From contig BLXT01006630.1 of NCBI GenBank assembly GCA_019648995.1, positions 2,012,326 through 2,038,940 of the forward strand: 26,615 nt of DNA. Reading direction: 5' to 3'. The translations under genes and the position numbers were made by a program. Source of the stretch: Plakobranchus ocellatus (lineage: Eukaryota; Mollusca; Gastropoda; Plakobranchidae). Of this stretch, positions 1 through 13,000 are shown in pieces. Under the pieces are notes generated by a model. The model saw nothing but the letters and a program-made list of their open reading frames with translations, was not told the origin of the DNA and made no database searches. Positions within the stretch are counted from its first letter, which is position 1. Each line of letters opens with the position of its first letter.

Positions 1-3000
1 CTTTATCTGGGAAGTTGGCTACATCGAGAGATCAAACCCTTGTTACCTCAGACTTTTTTGCCCCCCCCTCCCCCCGCCCACTTTAAAAAATGCTGCAAAT
101 AAAGCAACTACAAGGGAAAAAAACTTGGAGAAGGGAAAAGAGCCATATCGTGTTGCAAGTTATGTGGAATGGAGTAATTACAGACTGTTTTCCGTTCTCC
201 CTCTTTAAAGGCAACCGAAGTTTTGCAAATGGCTTTAGAAACGTCCCCATCTGTATTATTGCGTACGTCAAAATGCCTTTAGAATGTCAAGCTGTGGTGC
301 ACGGCTACAAAAAGAGGTTCAGAGGCTAGAATTTACCTCAAAAGATCAAGTAATAGGCCTGCCTTGGTATCAAATAGGCCTACTGTATGAGACAAGGGAC
401 GAAAGCAGAGCGAGCGAGCGAGAGCCAGATACAGAGAAGCAAATAGAAATTTGGAGAGTGGGAATGGAACATTAATTCTATGGTTTTTGGACTTACGTTA
501 GAATCTCAGTCTGTTTGGGCTGGTTATCATGCTTGTACTTAAAAAAGAAAAAGTGCTCTATTGTCATTAGCCATGAACTCTTAGTATGAATAAAATTAAG
601 TACGTTTTCCAAAGTTGTCAGCATCATAGCTCTTCATTATAAAAAGATCATAAGAAATGCAATAAACTCTTTAGTCTCCGCGTAATCTAACAGCAGATCA
701 GCAGAAGTAGGAATTACTCCAGATTTCAGCCTCATCGAAATCAAGATTAGATCTAGGTTACTTAGATTTACACTTGATCTTATCGCAAATCAGCTCCATC
801 TAAATCTCTATTAGTTTCTTGATATAAATCTAGATAAGTATAGATTGTTATGGGGAGGATCTGATTTTTGCAGCGTATATCTAGTTACAATAATAGATCT
901 TGTAAAACTTCAGTGCCTTCAATTCAAACATTGTTGTTGAAATTTAATCTAATCTAGATCTAGATATATAAGATAAGTCTTTTAGCACCAGTGAGATCCC
1001 TGAAAAAATAGGCTTTGTGTAATCTAAATGGACACCTGAGTTGCATCTATTTTAAAAAGTAGGCCTAAAACTAGATCTAGATTAGATCTAGATAGATCTA
1101 ATCAAGTTGTGATCCAGAACTATTGAGAAAGTTTGAAATTTATCACTTAGATCATGATTTCTATCCTTTCTTTAAAGCAGATATAGATCTAGACGTTTAG
1201 GGATCTTACTGGTAGAATGAATTCTATAAGATCTAGTAATTGGAAATGGCAAGAACTTTGAGCTGATCAAACAGGCTTTGCATGGTGAAAGATCCTAAAG
1301 ACTGTCTGAGAAGAAGAATGGGAGAGGCCACAGATCAATCTAATTAGACTAAATTGTGGATGAAAAAGAAAAAGTAAGACATTGAGATTAATCTGATGAT
1401 GATGTACAAGATGTTGTAAACTTTGTTTTGTAAAGCTCAATACAAAGGTGTTGTTTCTTGTGGCAAAAGGATCTACTGGCAACTTGTGGGTTTTTTTTTT
1501 TTCACCGTGGCTGCCGATATGGGATCAAACAAGATGAGAATTTTCAATGACTTCTGCTGTTTAGGCACATTCGTCTCAATAGCGAAGACAAAAGTCGCTC
1601 ATTTTCACATACAGTGGAACACGTTTAAACGGAAATCCTAGGGATTATGATTTCTATTTTGGTTTAAGCATAGTGCATTAAGTAAGTAAGATTAATATAT
1701 AATAACGGAGAGTAACCAACTTCCGAAAATTTAAGTTAAACCAATCCCACCCATCGTCACACCATAATGTGATATTGTGAATGAACACGCCTGTGCGCGA
1801 ATCTTTCTCTATTTTTTATCCGTTCCTCTATCTCCTTCTCTTTCCTTTTCAGTTAAGAGGTTCTTGCGCCTGTTATAATAGAGTTTTCACTATTTCATCA
1901 TCTCCTAAGTAAGTTTTCCGGTCCTAGTCTCTACTTTTACAATTGAATCATCGCCTAAATTTTCCAGTACTGAAGTTCTCCACAAGAGAGATGGCTTTAT
2001 TACCACCGGCTGTGATGCAACAGTGTTTTCTTAGCTTAGCGCTGACAGGACCTAGACATGTAGGGAGTGTCTGGCACGGTCCCGCTGCGTAACTGAGTGG
2101 TAGAAGAGAGGGGATGGGCAGGTGTGTGCACTAGACCTAACCAGACATTGGGCCTGGCCGTCTGTAGTGTGAGGTATCGGTAACTAACAGTATTGAGTTT
2201 GCATGGAGTAATGCGCGAAAGAAAGGGATGGGCAAGGAGTGTAAAGCAAAAAAAAAATTTTATCTGTCAGTCGGTAAGTACTGGGCTTTCCCGGTAGTTT
2301 TTATTTCGCTTTAGCGATAGTAAGGCAGCCCAAGCTTTCGGTTTACTGCGTGTTTAAAAACAAAGAATAAGAGGAAAAACGGAAAGCTCTTCAATTTCTT
2401 TTTGGTTTAGCCGTTTTCGGTTTAGGTGTGGTCTACTGTATCTCTATTTTGTTTTGCAGTGGGGAGAGGGAGGAAGCAAGACCATAGAAATCCAGATATG
2501 GTTTGTTTTACCAAATAAACTATGGACATTTAATTACAGTTAAAAAAAAATGAAGAAAAATACTTCCTTCTGAACCAGTATCTGGATTGTGGCACTTTTC
2601 CAGTTGCATGAACACATTTAGCATGGTGTCATTGCATACAGCTGTCACAGGCTACGGCCTTTGCTTGAAGAGCTGTATCCTGATTACACCCTGTGCAGAG
2701 CCAAACAGCCAGTTTTTTTTTAGGCCTTCAAAGTTTAGAACTCAGTACAAGGAATGACTGGAATGTTGCCCTTTCAATGTATTTCTGAACACATTGGACA
2801 TGAATGACATGATCTTCACGCAAAGTTGAAAGAAGATTGACAACGATTTCAGACTCTCAAAAGCCTGTTACTTGCCACCAGACCTTTTTGCCAGACAACC
2901 GTGCTGAAAATCATCATTTCCTTATCTTTCAGTCATCCATGCTTCATCATTTTTACTGGCAAGTGAATGTCATTTATTTAAGTTTGGTTCTTGTGTGTGA

Positions 3001-3891
3001 TGCAAGAATGGTCCCGAATTCTCACTGCCACATCAAGTTGAAAGCGAGGTGTTCTTTCAGCAGTCATTTTGACTTTCTAACCTTTACAGATCTCTCCAAC
3101 CGAAAGAAATCGCAACTGACCATATAAATAGAAAATTTCTTTTTCATACGGTTCCATACAAACAGCCAGGGCGTTTTTTTTTTTTTTATTAATACTTCAA
3201 GAAGCTCTTTTGTAGGGTTAGTTATTTGATATTTAAACGCAATTAAAAGATATTGAAATTTGTACCAATCTGATCTATGTGTTATTTCATAGTTACCTCT
3301 GGAACCTAATTTTATCCCTTTTTTTTGTTGTTGTTTTGATCCATTTTATCTATCTCATTACAGTACACAGGAGCTTTGAAAGAAAATAAATAGCTTAGTT
3401 GCTGAGTGATAGAGGAAGTATAGAAGGTTATATAATTAATAGTGCACTGAGCAATGACATATTATTCTAAAATGTCCGATTAGGGATTGGTACTTTGTCT
3501 TTTAGGACAAATGAAGAAGGATTGGCAATGTATTACTGTATGCAATCATGGGAAACTGTTTTAGATCTAATGTTTGAAGAGAGTGATTTAAATGGTTTCA
3601 TCCATATTTTTTAAAATTATAAATGGATAGAATGAGTTCCTGAGAATGGACAACTAGATGGATAACACTTGGAAGTTGGAACAAAACATCATTTTCACAT
3701 GATATTATTCAAGAGAGTGCCCAGATACTAGGCTTAGAGTTTGGCCAATTATGTCTATTTCCAGTCTCTCTAATCTACTTTTGCCCTGGGTATACAATGA
3801 AAATCTTTTATGAGCATCTATAGGTTTTAAAATTTCCATTATTTTTTTGCTTCTGCTATGAAAAAAATCATATATTATTTCTGCCTATCAG
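1..3891. other. 5' flank and/or 5' UTR intron of NPHP3, no coding sequence recognised
   Basis: No exon-like coding stretch was recognised on either strand. The coding start at 3894 lies only two bases after a 3' splice site (AG at 3890-3891), so at least one non-coding first exon should lie in or upstream of this stretch. One candidate donor is TCG|GTAAGT, with the exon ending at 2273; others are at about 1909 and 1685. The part around 2010-2300 is less AT-rich than its surroundings and could be promoter-proximal. A C-run sits at 61-80 and a short GAGC run at 411-420. Transcript 5' ends would be needed to place the promoter. Confidence 0.5.
745..1240. repeat. TAGATCTA-rich block
   Basis: About 500 bases are dense in AGATCTAG/CTAGATCT and one-base variants, for example around 747, 830, 895, 954-964, 1072-1100, 1183 and 1229. 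The copies are irregularly spaced, so this is not a clean tandem satellite. The motif is palindromic and can pair with itself. It may be the eroded remains of a simple satellite. No gene was seen inside. Confidence 0.6.
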
Positions 3892-4072
3892 AGATGGGCA
3901 CAGGGGGCTCTTTTCTGCGGTCACATGATGATGAAGACATCTTGGGATCTGATCTGGAAGGCACCAATGGGGTACTTAAGCGTATTCCAATTGAGATCAA
4001 ACCCCGTGGAAAGCTTGGTCTTCGGAGTGTGGGATCGCTTGGCCGCAGCAAGCCCAAAGGGGGAAGCCTCAG
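3892..4072 (+). CDS. NPHP3: NPHP3 coding exon 1 (residues 1-60), start codon
   Basis: The ATG at 3894-3896 gives MGTGGSFL, like the MGT start of vertebrate NPHP3. Gly2 is the N-myristoylation site that this family uses for UNC119/ARL3-dependent ciliary delivery. An upstream in-frame ATG at 3858 lies inside intron-like sequence ahead of the acceptor CTATCAG, so it is rejected. The exon continues with an acidic stretch, then [15 protein letters not shown], which parallels the IPVEVKPKARL segment of the human protein. Donor AG|GTTGGT is weak but keeps frame (phase 2). Confidence 0.9.
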
Positions 4073-7000
4073 GTTGGTTGTTCACTCAATTGTAACTAGT
4101 GATGTAAGTAAAAACTTTCTTTTAATGGTTAGCTTTTTTTACCCAGCAAAATTCCTCATATTTTTTGTGAGACTGCCATGTCTAACGAAGTAGTTACTGT
4201 TTTTATCTTGAGCATTAGACTGAAGCCTAATCATCAGAAGGGTTTTCCTACAATATATGTTTTGGGTTTTTTTGCCATTGGTTTCCAGTAATTAGAGACG
4301 GGCTGTCGAAGACCTGCCTCTGGAGTTTGAATTTGGTATTTCAACCCCAAAATTTAAAATTTTTTGCATTTTTTAAATTGCTAGATGGTGTAAACTAGAC
4401 TCCCTTTGCAATCCTTTTTTTTACCCAGCCCAATTAACTTTCTGTGCCCTCAGATCAGCACTGTCTATGGATTTGGAAAACCCTGAAGTTGAACGAATCC
4501 GTAAGGATTTTGAGATGTACAGGTTGAATCGTGACAATGAGATGGCCAACTGCCAGAAGAAAGAGCGCAAGCTTGAAACAGAGAACAAGCGCCTCCGTGC
4601 TGAGCTGTTGGCCCTACAGAAGACCTGTACGAGGATGCGTGCTGAGCGTGATGCGGCTTTAGAGGCAGAGCAAGAGGCGTTAGCTAGAGCTTCTGTGTTT
4701 GAGTGTGAGCGAGATAAAGTACAGCGGCAATTCAAAGTGAGTTGGTTTTTTTTCCCAATTTTTAGTCGCTTGATTTTTCATAGCTCAGTTTTGATTTTAT
4801 ATCATTGGCTCTTTTGAGGTGTGTGAATTTCAAGAAAAGTGTTAAATTGTTTATTGTCTGTATGAGAAATAATGAAATAGTAAATTAAATTACTCACTTC
4901 TTTCTTATCTTTACTTGAAAATTAGTGAAACCATTTGAAAGGCAAAAGATTTTAAATGAATTGAATTGAATAATATGGATAAGAGCAATCCACACTCGTT
5001 CCAGATTTCTTATGGTATTATCAGAAAACAAGAGACAGAAGTAGCTTTTTGTAAATAAGACTTTGCATTTTATACACTATAAACACTACCATATCTTTTC
5101 ATTACTCTCACATTGGTGAGAACTTTTCTCTTCAACACCATTTCAACTAAAATTTGTGATTTCCTGTTTCCTTCCAGACACTTTTTTTTCTTGTCAGTAT
5201 ATTATGCTGTAGCCTACATATTCATATATTTCATAACTAAGACTGCATCGGTTTGTGTGGGAAGATGATTATATATCCAAGTTCCTGACTTTTTAAAAGT
5301 TCGATTGCAAAATGTTTTCTTTTTCAAAGACCCTGGTCATCTTTAAGAAGTACTAAAAGTGCAATAAGACATGAAAATCACAAAAATAATGTCACTGTCC
5401 ATTTTCACAGTGTAGAGTACTTGTTATAATAATTAATTGTGGTAGGCTCAGTGGCTTGTAGTCTCTCTTTTTATTGATGTCTGTCTTTCACTTTATAAGC
5501 TTTTCAGAGAGACAAAAGAGAGCGAGATCCAGAACCTTCTTCGGGCAAAGCAAGAACTAGAGAACAGGTTGTCAAAGTTTGCCTTTGGCTGCCAGGTCGG
5601 TGATGACAGTGACTCTCATTCCAGGCATGGTTTGGGTGATTTAGGTCAGTATGTGTCCTGCTTATCATCCTTTTAAACGAACACATACACACACACACGA
5701 AAAAAAAAAGTAACGCATTAACTCTGAGAAAGAGATAAACTGCCAATTATCATAATTAGCCTTCACTTTGAAAGCTGAAGTCCCTGGCATTGAATAGTTT
5801 TGTCTTTATCATTTGATTAAAATTACGTATTGGTAACTTAGCCTCTCTCTCATTTTTTGTTTTGTTTTGTTTTTAAAGATTTGTGTGTGGACATTATCCC
5901 ATTGTTTTTATCAAATCCTATATCCATCCAAACCAAAAAAAAAGAAAAAAAAATCCTTATGTGTCTAAATGATTGCCAACTCGTATGTTTTATTATTGAA
6001 TCAATCAGATGAACTATCTATTATATTTTGCAAATGAAATTGCCTTGAAAGTAAACCTGAAGAGTTGGATGTTAATATCAAAATTTTGGGAAAAATGGAT
6101 TTCAACATGTTTTTTTTTTTATTTCTTTAAAATGATTTTAAAAAACATTCAAAATCCCACATCTTGGTTCAGAATCCACTCAGCCTAATGCAATTTTCAC
6201 CATCGCAAACCTTACCGAATGAAGATTCAGACTGATTCAGAATTTAGTGAAAAAAAAGTATTCAAAATTTCATCTACACAACAAGAAAAGAACCAAATAT
6301 TATGAGGAAAACTGGTGACAAGAAGGAATGAATGGCCATCATCATCAATGTCTGCTGCAGATCTGGCTCATGACGAAGAAAAAGATTCCAAATCTGACGT
6401 CCAACTCATTTGGACTGGTCTCAAGACATTCTTAATTCTCCTTTGTATGAAAAAACATCTTTTTTTTTTTCCTCATTGACAATGTCTACATAAAGGGAAA
6501 AATTGATGCAGCCAGTAAAGTGGATTAAAGGTAATTCACCAAACTGATTGGGCACATACAATTTGTCTGCCGCTAGTTACACAAGTCAGAGAGAAAAACA
6601 ATGATGTTATACGCTTACTTACAAATCCAATTTTGGCAAATAAAATTTGATTCATGAAGAATGATTTTGATGGATTCATTGCTTTCAACAGTTTGAATCA
6701 ATGCATTTTCTTTTCTTCAAATGCTTAGAAACACAAAATTTGAAAAACTTTTACCATCTGCTACCCAGGTAACTCCCACCCTGGGGACTGGTGGACAACT
6801 CTAGAGAGTGAGCCATCACTCGGATCCTCCACCGTTCATCTTCACCAAGCCTCGTCCTCTGCCTATCAGTATCACCGAGGACCAGAGCTGGCCTCTAGTG
6901 CCCTGGAGATGGACGGCCCTTTCATGAATCTGAACAAGGGTAAATGATCAGATAGTTCAGGCTCAGGCACAGGCTGAAGTGTTTCACTGGGTGAGAGAAT

Positions 7001-10000
7001 TTCAGTGAGAAAAAGAGGGAACTGTGTACGATGCTGATCTGAGAAAAAGGAGAGAGAAAAGGACATTGTTTAAAGCATATAGAGCCAATTAGTCAAATGT
7101 GTAGGGCTTTCCGAAAATGAGTTTTCTTGCAAGCCTTGCTATTTTAAAAAAATGGATGATCTTTAAGTGTAGGGAGTTATAGCAATGTGGGAGAACCTGT
7201 TAAAACTTGCTGGTGCCAATTTGATGCCACGCACTTGTAAAGTAAAAAATATGGGTGTTTACCCAACAGTGGTTTCCTTTCAAAATTTTATATATTCTCA
7301 GTTCTATTTAAGATATCATCAAAGGTTAAACTTCTTACTGCATACAAATGGAGGAGAGAGAGAGAGGGACGAATTAAAAAAAAACCCTCAACATTTGTAT
7401 CTGGCAAGTTTTAATGGGGTTTTCCAAATTGTCACACATCTATAGGATGAAGTTGGATGAGCTTTGAAGACAGTCAGGCCATTTGATTTTTTCTTTTTTT
7501 TTTTTTTTAGGTATTGTCATGAATTTTTCTGGATTTCTGCTTTTTTGTATGTTAATGGTGCATAATGTATTGAATGACCTTTTATAAATGTCAAGGTATC
7601 AAAAAAACTCTAAGGCAAATTTTGGATTTCAGTGTCATAAGCTTCTAATCTAAGTCTGATTCAATTTGGTTTCTTCTCATATTTTTGCATGATGCATAGT
7701 CCTAATAAACAGTTTTAGTAGCAACAGGATAAGATTTTATTATTTTTAAATATTATCCCCTTGCTTTGATTCATTGCACACCTCCCAACATATTTCAGAG
7801 GATTGGAACCTGGCAGTGATGAACAGTACAGGTGTGTTTCCCCTCGGACCAGTTCAGGTGCTCAGCCAAGTGATAAGAGTTTATGTTGCTGTCTCCTCTG
7901 ATATGCTTCATGAATTCCATACTTTTTGTGATGTAAGAGTATTTTCTACTGTGTTTCTTTATACGTGGATGTGTTCAGTCATCTGCGGGGTTATGTTTTT
8001 TAAATATTTTCTAATAAGCCTGATATGAAATCAGGCTTAGTTAACAGAATGGCGTGGAATATAATTCTATTTCTTTTTAGTTTCAAGACAATTGAAATTA
8101 TTTTTGCTGCCCCTATTTGAGGCATCAATGGTTCTGAGTTTGATAAATTTACTTTGAAATCTGTAGCTACAGCATTGTGTGAAGATGGCCATAAGAATAC
8201 CAAAACAGTTTACCATCTGTGTGAAACAAACTATGAAGCAAACAAGCACTTATAAGTGTTTCATAGAACATATCTTAGCCCCTCCTTGACATATGGTATT
8301 CCTAAGTTGTGCCATAATGAATCAAAGAAATGGATGCAAAATGTCTCCAGGAAAATTATTACATTAATCTTGAAGATTGAATTTCTATCTTAAAGATGTT
8401 TTATCCTTCTTGAAATTTATATATATATGTTTATATGTCTATTCATTCCAATGCAAATATATTGGCGTCGGCCGATCTCTCTATTCTTGTTTCTTGGGCA
8501 TGAAATACATCTGCGCCCCCCAAAAAAATCCATCTTGAAAGAGTTAAAGTATTAGAAGAAGATCTTGAAAAGATGACACTAGCTTTTATTAATGTTTCTG
8601 GTGTTCTTACTGTGCTCATTTAGAATTACTGATTATTTGATCATACTTTATTCTTCCCGAAAGACTAAAAATCAATCAAGTCTTACAGTATAATTTGAAA
8701 GATCTTGGCAATCTCTCAATAGTTTTCATATGCTTTGCTTTTTTGTAAAACTGTCCAGGAACACGTTGCCAAGCTCAATGCTTTGTGTGAAAAAGAGGGC
8801 AAAGTTTTTGCACTAGTCCATCTCACCCCTGGCCAGAAACAGATCAATACTGATGTAAGTGAAGATTTTTACTTGAAATTACTTTAGTCAGCAGAAAAAA
8901 AGGTACATATGTTGTCAAGTTATAAACTGCTGGAATGCGAGGAAATTTTGAAACATTGAGCATTGTTTCTCATATGATGTGAGCGTGGGCAGGATCTGCA
9001 AGCTTAAATTGTTTTGATTGCTTTATTTTCAAGTGGGTTATATTATAAGGATATGTTTATTCACAAAATGCAGGATCATTAGATAAACTGATTGGCTATA
9101 ACAATGGAGTTAATATAAAATAATCTTCTTCTCTGAGATAATTAAAATGTTATGTAGAAAATAGGATTCCTAAAAATCTTCAGGAATTTTTGTTTGACCC
9201 TCGCAGTCAAGAAGCTGTAACTCTGACACTCATACAAACTTTATTCCCTAAATAACTCACCATTTATTTCAGGATGAAGTGTTTGAGCCTGATACCAGAC
9301 TAAGGAAGCAACAGATAGACATGTCAATGATTTTTGTGGCGTTTCTGGGCAGCTCTTTACAAGCGTGAGTAGCTTTAACTTTTACTTCATGATGTTATGG
9401 TCCAAATATTATTTCGCTGAGCTATACGCTATTTTCGGTACAGGGCTGTGAGTGTGGTTAATCGTTTATTTTTTCTTTACATTCTGTATGTAATAGTCTT
9501 GAGAAGGTAGTGACAGTTCTTTAACTAGTTTATTTGTTGTTGCAAAATAAAAAAAAAAGTGCTCTAAGTAGGATTGATTTTGTTCCTTATGCTTTTATCA
9601 CTAGAGGTCAGTACTTAAACTTCTAGCACACCTGCCCTAAGATCTGTGGTGACCTTTATATCATGAATTGTAGCCTGCTACAATTGCACTGATCTGGCAA
9701 AAATCATTGAGTTTACTTCTCACTCAATTGTTTTTTTTGTTAAAATTACAAAATCATCAATTTTATTAACATTATTATTACAATGGCACATTGTGCCACA
9801 CCTGCTTATGTCCCTATGATTTTGCACAGCAAGAACAATGACGAATGCTGCAAAAAGATCTGCTCCTGCTACCTGTACAGGATTCAGTTCAAGACTCCAT
9901 GTTCACACCAATTCCAACTTTGATTACTGAAAAATAATAACAAAAATGGGGTCCATTGTTATAAGCACTGGTACGTTTTGCTATAGTATTGCAATTAATT

Positions 10001-13000
10001 TTGAAATCTCTCCATGTTATGCAGAAAACTATCGGCAGAGATAAAACATGCCTGTTTGGACAAGCCCACTAGCAAGCCATGCCTTTTTATCATGTCAGAA
10101 ACTGCAGAGAGTAAAAGGTAATATATTGTAGTATTGTGTTTGCAAAGAATGCGGCAAATATAATGAATTTGATTTCTTATTTCTATGCTTTTATCATGCT
10201 CATAACAAATACGCGTTTGATTTTTTTTTTAAATATGTATTTTACAGTTATTTCCTATGGCACTTTTAAAATGCGAATAGAAAAAACACAACTTTAAAAA
10301 GATTACCATGTTTTTTATTTATGGTTATTGTTAAAGTTTAGACTGGTATGTAAATGTGCTTTTTGTAATGCATTTGTTGAATCATTGCAGAGGAAATAGG
10401 GGGGAGGGAAAAAATTTATGCCTCTTTGTAATTTTTTGCAGGGCAACGCATAGCCCTTATACTGAAATGAATAAAGACATCCAGGTATTGATGATACTGT
10501 CAGCACTACTGAAATGAGGGATCAAAACCACTGAAACTAAAATCTTCATTTAGCCCGCTTTTTTTCAATTTTCACAATTCAGTTTAATTTTGTCCCACAA
10601 GAACCATATACAGTTCTCGCTCTATTGATCTGGCTTGGTCAACCCCATTACAATGCTATGGTTTTTTTTTTTTTTTTTATTATTATTTCTGATTGTGCCT
10701 ATTTCCTCATTCCCAGCACCAAGCCGAGTCAGGAGATGAGGGAACTGAAAAGAAAAGTGAGAGAGTCGGCCACACCGAGTGTGACAGTGGTACACACCTC
10801 CCCTTCACATGGCAGTTCTGCTCTGGCCGCCTACAGGGATCTGGAGCGAATTATCAGAAATGTACGAGCTAGGTGTTATGTTTATCTTATTATGCACTCA
10901 CCATGACAGATTTGTACAAGCCCTGTACAGAAAACTGGCAGTGGTCTTTTTACAAACTGATCAAAATATTGAACATGTTTTAAGAACAGAGGTAATTTAC
11001 TTGGTTTGGACGTTGCATAAACGAATAACAATTTGGATAAAAAATATTGTCGTACTATCTTCTTCCTATTATAATCAGCTCTCTCTGTCTCTGTCTCTTT
11101 TCCTCATCCTCTCTCACTCTCACTTGCAAATTCCCTCCCTCTTTTTCTTACTCATGCTTTTTATTACATATAGACCCTCTTCTTGTAAACTGGCATTAAT
11201 TTGAAAGTTGGTTGGTGTTTGTACAATCTCTCTATCTTACTTGGTTTATTTTTTAAAGAACTACTGTGCTGTTTTCTGTATAAGTATGATAATAAAACAA
11301 AATCGTCTCACTCCCCTACCACAGGAACTTGGTTTAGACAGAGACAGCTCAGAGCTGCACCCTCTGTCCGACAGCTTGGCTGGGGTGGGTCTCGACTTTC
11401 AATGTGAAAGTATGATAATAATGTTAAAGTATGATAATAAAACAAAATTGTCTCACTCCCCTACCACAGGAACTTGGTTTAGACAGAGACAGCTCAGAGC
11501 TGCACCCTCTGTCCGACAGCTTGGCTGGGGTGGGTCTCGACTTTCAATGTGAAAGTATGATAATAAAACAAAATCGTCTCACTCCCCTACCACAGGAACT
11601 TGGTTTAGACAGAGACAGCTCAGAGCTGCACCCTCTGTCTGACAGCTTGGCTGGGGTGGGTCTCAACTTTCAATGTGAAAGTATGATAATAATAATGTGA
11701 AAGTATGATAATAAAACAAAATTGTCTCACTCCCCTACCACAGGAACTTGGTTTAGACAGAGACAGCTCAGAGCTGCACCTTCTGTCCGACAGCTTGGCT
11801 GGGGTGGGTCTCGACTTTCAATGTGATTCCGAGCAGCGTGACTTTCTCCTCTCGGCTGTGCAAGCTAGCTGTGAGATGGGCTTTGAGAAGGTGGGCGACA
11901 TCATTTTGAAACCTTCAATACATTTTTTTAAACCCAAAAAAATTGTATGTTCTTGGTTGAAAAAAAAAATGAGTTGAAGCTACTTTGTTTTTTGTTCATA
12001 TTTTCCCCCTTGTTGCTGCTGTTTTTTTTAAACTTGTGTTAAGATTAGTCCTGGTGAGTTAAAAGTCAAAAAACAGTTACAGAGCCAGGTTTAAGAAATT
12101 TACATGTTTCTGATATTAAAAAAAAAAACCAACTCGGGCAGATATCTTCACTTCTAAATCATTTCTTACAGTATATTTTCATCCTATACTCATTTCTGAT
12201 AAAAATGAGTTTCCTTAATTTCAAACTGATTTGGTGGCTTTGCTTATATCCAACTTAAAGGTGAATTGATTTATCAGGATAAAACAACAATTGGGAAAAT
12301 ACTTAAGTGGGACTCTCCAAATATTTTATGAAGCCAGCAAATTTAATGCATCTGATTTTACTTCATGCATCTACTATCTTTATATATTAAAAAACAAGAA
12401 AGAGACTATAATTTTTTTCAATTTTTAAAGAGTGTCGCACTGGAGTTTCTGACAACTTTATCATCTCCCTGTATTTTCTTTTATCTATAGTATTACGAGC
12501 ATTTGAACACCCAGGTGTCAGCAGCCGGCCCTCTCCCACCTTTCCTGGTCATCGGCAGCCCTGGGTCAGGCAAGTCTCTCCTCATGGCCAAGTGGTGAGT
12601 ACTGCTTTAAGTATGCCAACATCAATCTAGTGAATTTCTTTTATTTCCTCTTTGATATTAAGTATGGAATGCAATCAGAAATTGATGTTTTAAAAAGTTT
12701 GCAAAAAAGAGATAACAATTTTTTATTTCATGTTTTCTCAGTAGATTATGAATTAAGAGAGAGTTAGGTGGATATATATAGATGAAGATAGACAAAGAGA
12801 GATGTCTTTATATTTTGTCATTTTAAAAATAGAAAAAAATCTAAGATCATCATTTCTGCTTGTTTGTATTGCTTGTTTGATACTTAATGGTTTATGTGAT
12901 GTTCTTTTCTCAAAACATTTTTTTTTTAATCAGTTTGAACAAAAAAAGGGGGCGTCGGTGGCTCAGTGGTTAGCCAGTCTGCCCTGAGATCTGCAGGGAC

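Larger units (their letters stand above)
10862..11743 (+). other. Intron 9, with three extra copies of the exon 10 start
   Basis: 882 bases to the reading-frame-compatible acceptor. The first 420 bases are ordinary AT-rich intron with a CT-rich tract at about 11080-11150. From 11283 onward it consists of tandem copies of the intron end plus the first half of exon 10. Confidence 0.85.
11283..11829 (+). repeat. Four-copy tandem partial duplication of intron 9 end plus exon 10 start
   Basis: A unit made of about 42 bases of intron (AAGTATGATAATAAAAC... to CCCCTACCACAG) and about 82 bases of coding sequence (GAACTTGGTTTAGAC... to TTTCAATGTGA) occurs four times. Exon starts fall at 11325, 11470, 11596 and 11744, so spacings are 145, 126 and 148. 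The extra 19 and 22 bases are partial repeats of the GTATGATAATAA joint. The copies differ at only a few positions. Copy 4 alone runs on into the rest of exon 10. Confidence 0.95.

Noticed and set aside
2171-2184. RFX X-box (ciliary gene promoter element)
   Set aside because: The right half-site GGTAAC fits, but the left half is poor and the promoter position is unknown. Too weak to annotate.
2837-3127. 96-codon + strand ORF upstream of the gene
   Set aside because: No recognisable similarity, and composition typical of AT-rich non-coding DNA.
3858-3893. Upstream in-frame ATG at 3858 as the NPHP3 start
   Set aside because: It lies in the polypyrimidine/acceptor region before AG at 3890-3891, and the family begins MGT as at 3894.
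4421-4735. Minus-strand 104-codon ORF
   Set aside because: It is the antisense shadow of coding exon 2, whose + strand reading is the conserved coiled coil.
11208-11977. Repetitive ORFs that could be read as a repeat protein, or the array as a CRISPR
   Set aside because: Units contain intron plus half an exon, have no unique spacers, and frames change between copies. They are explained by tandem duplication at exon 10.
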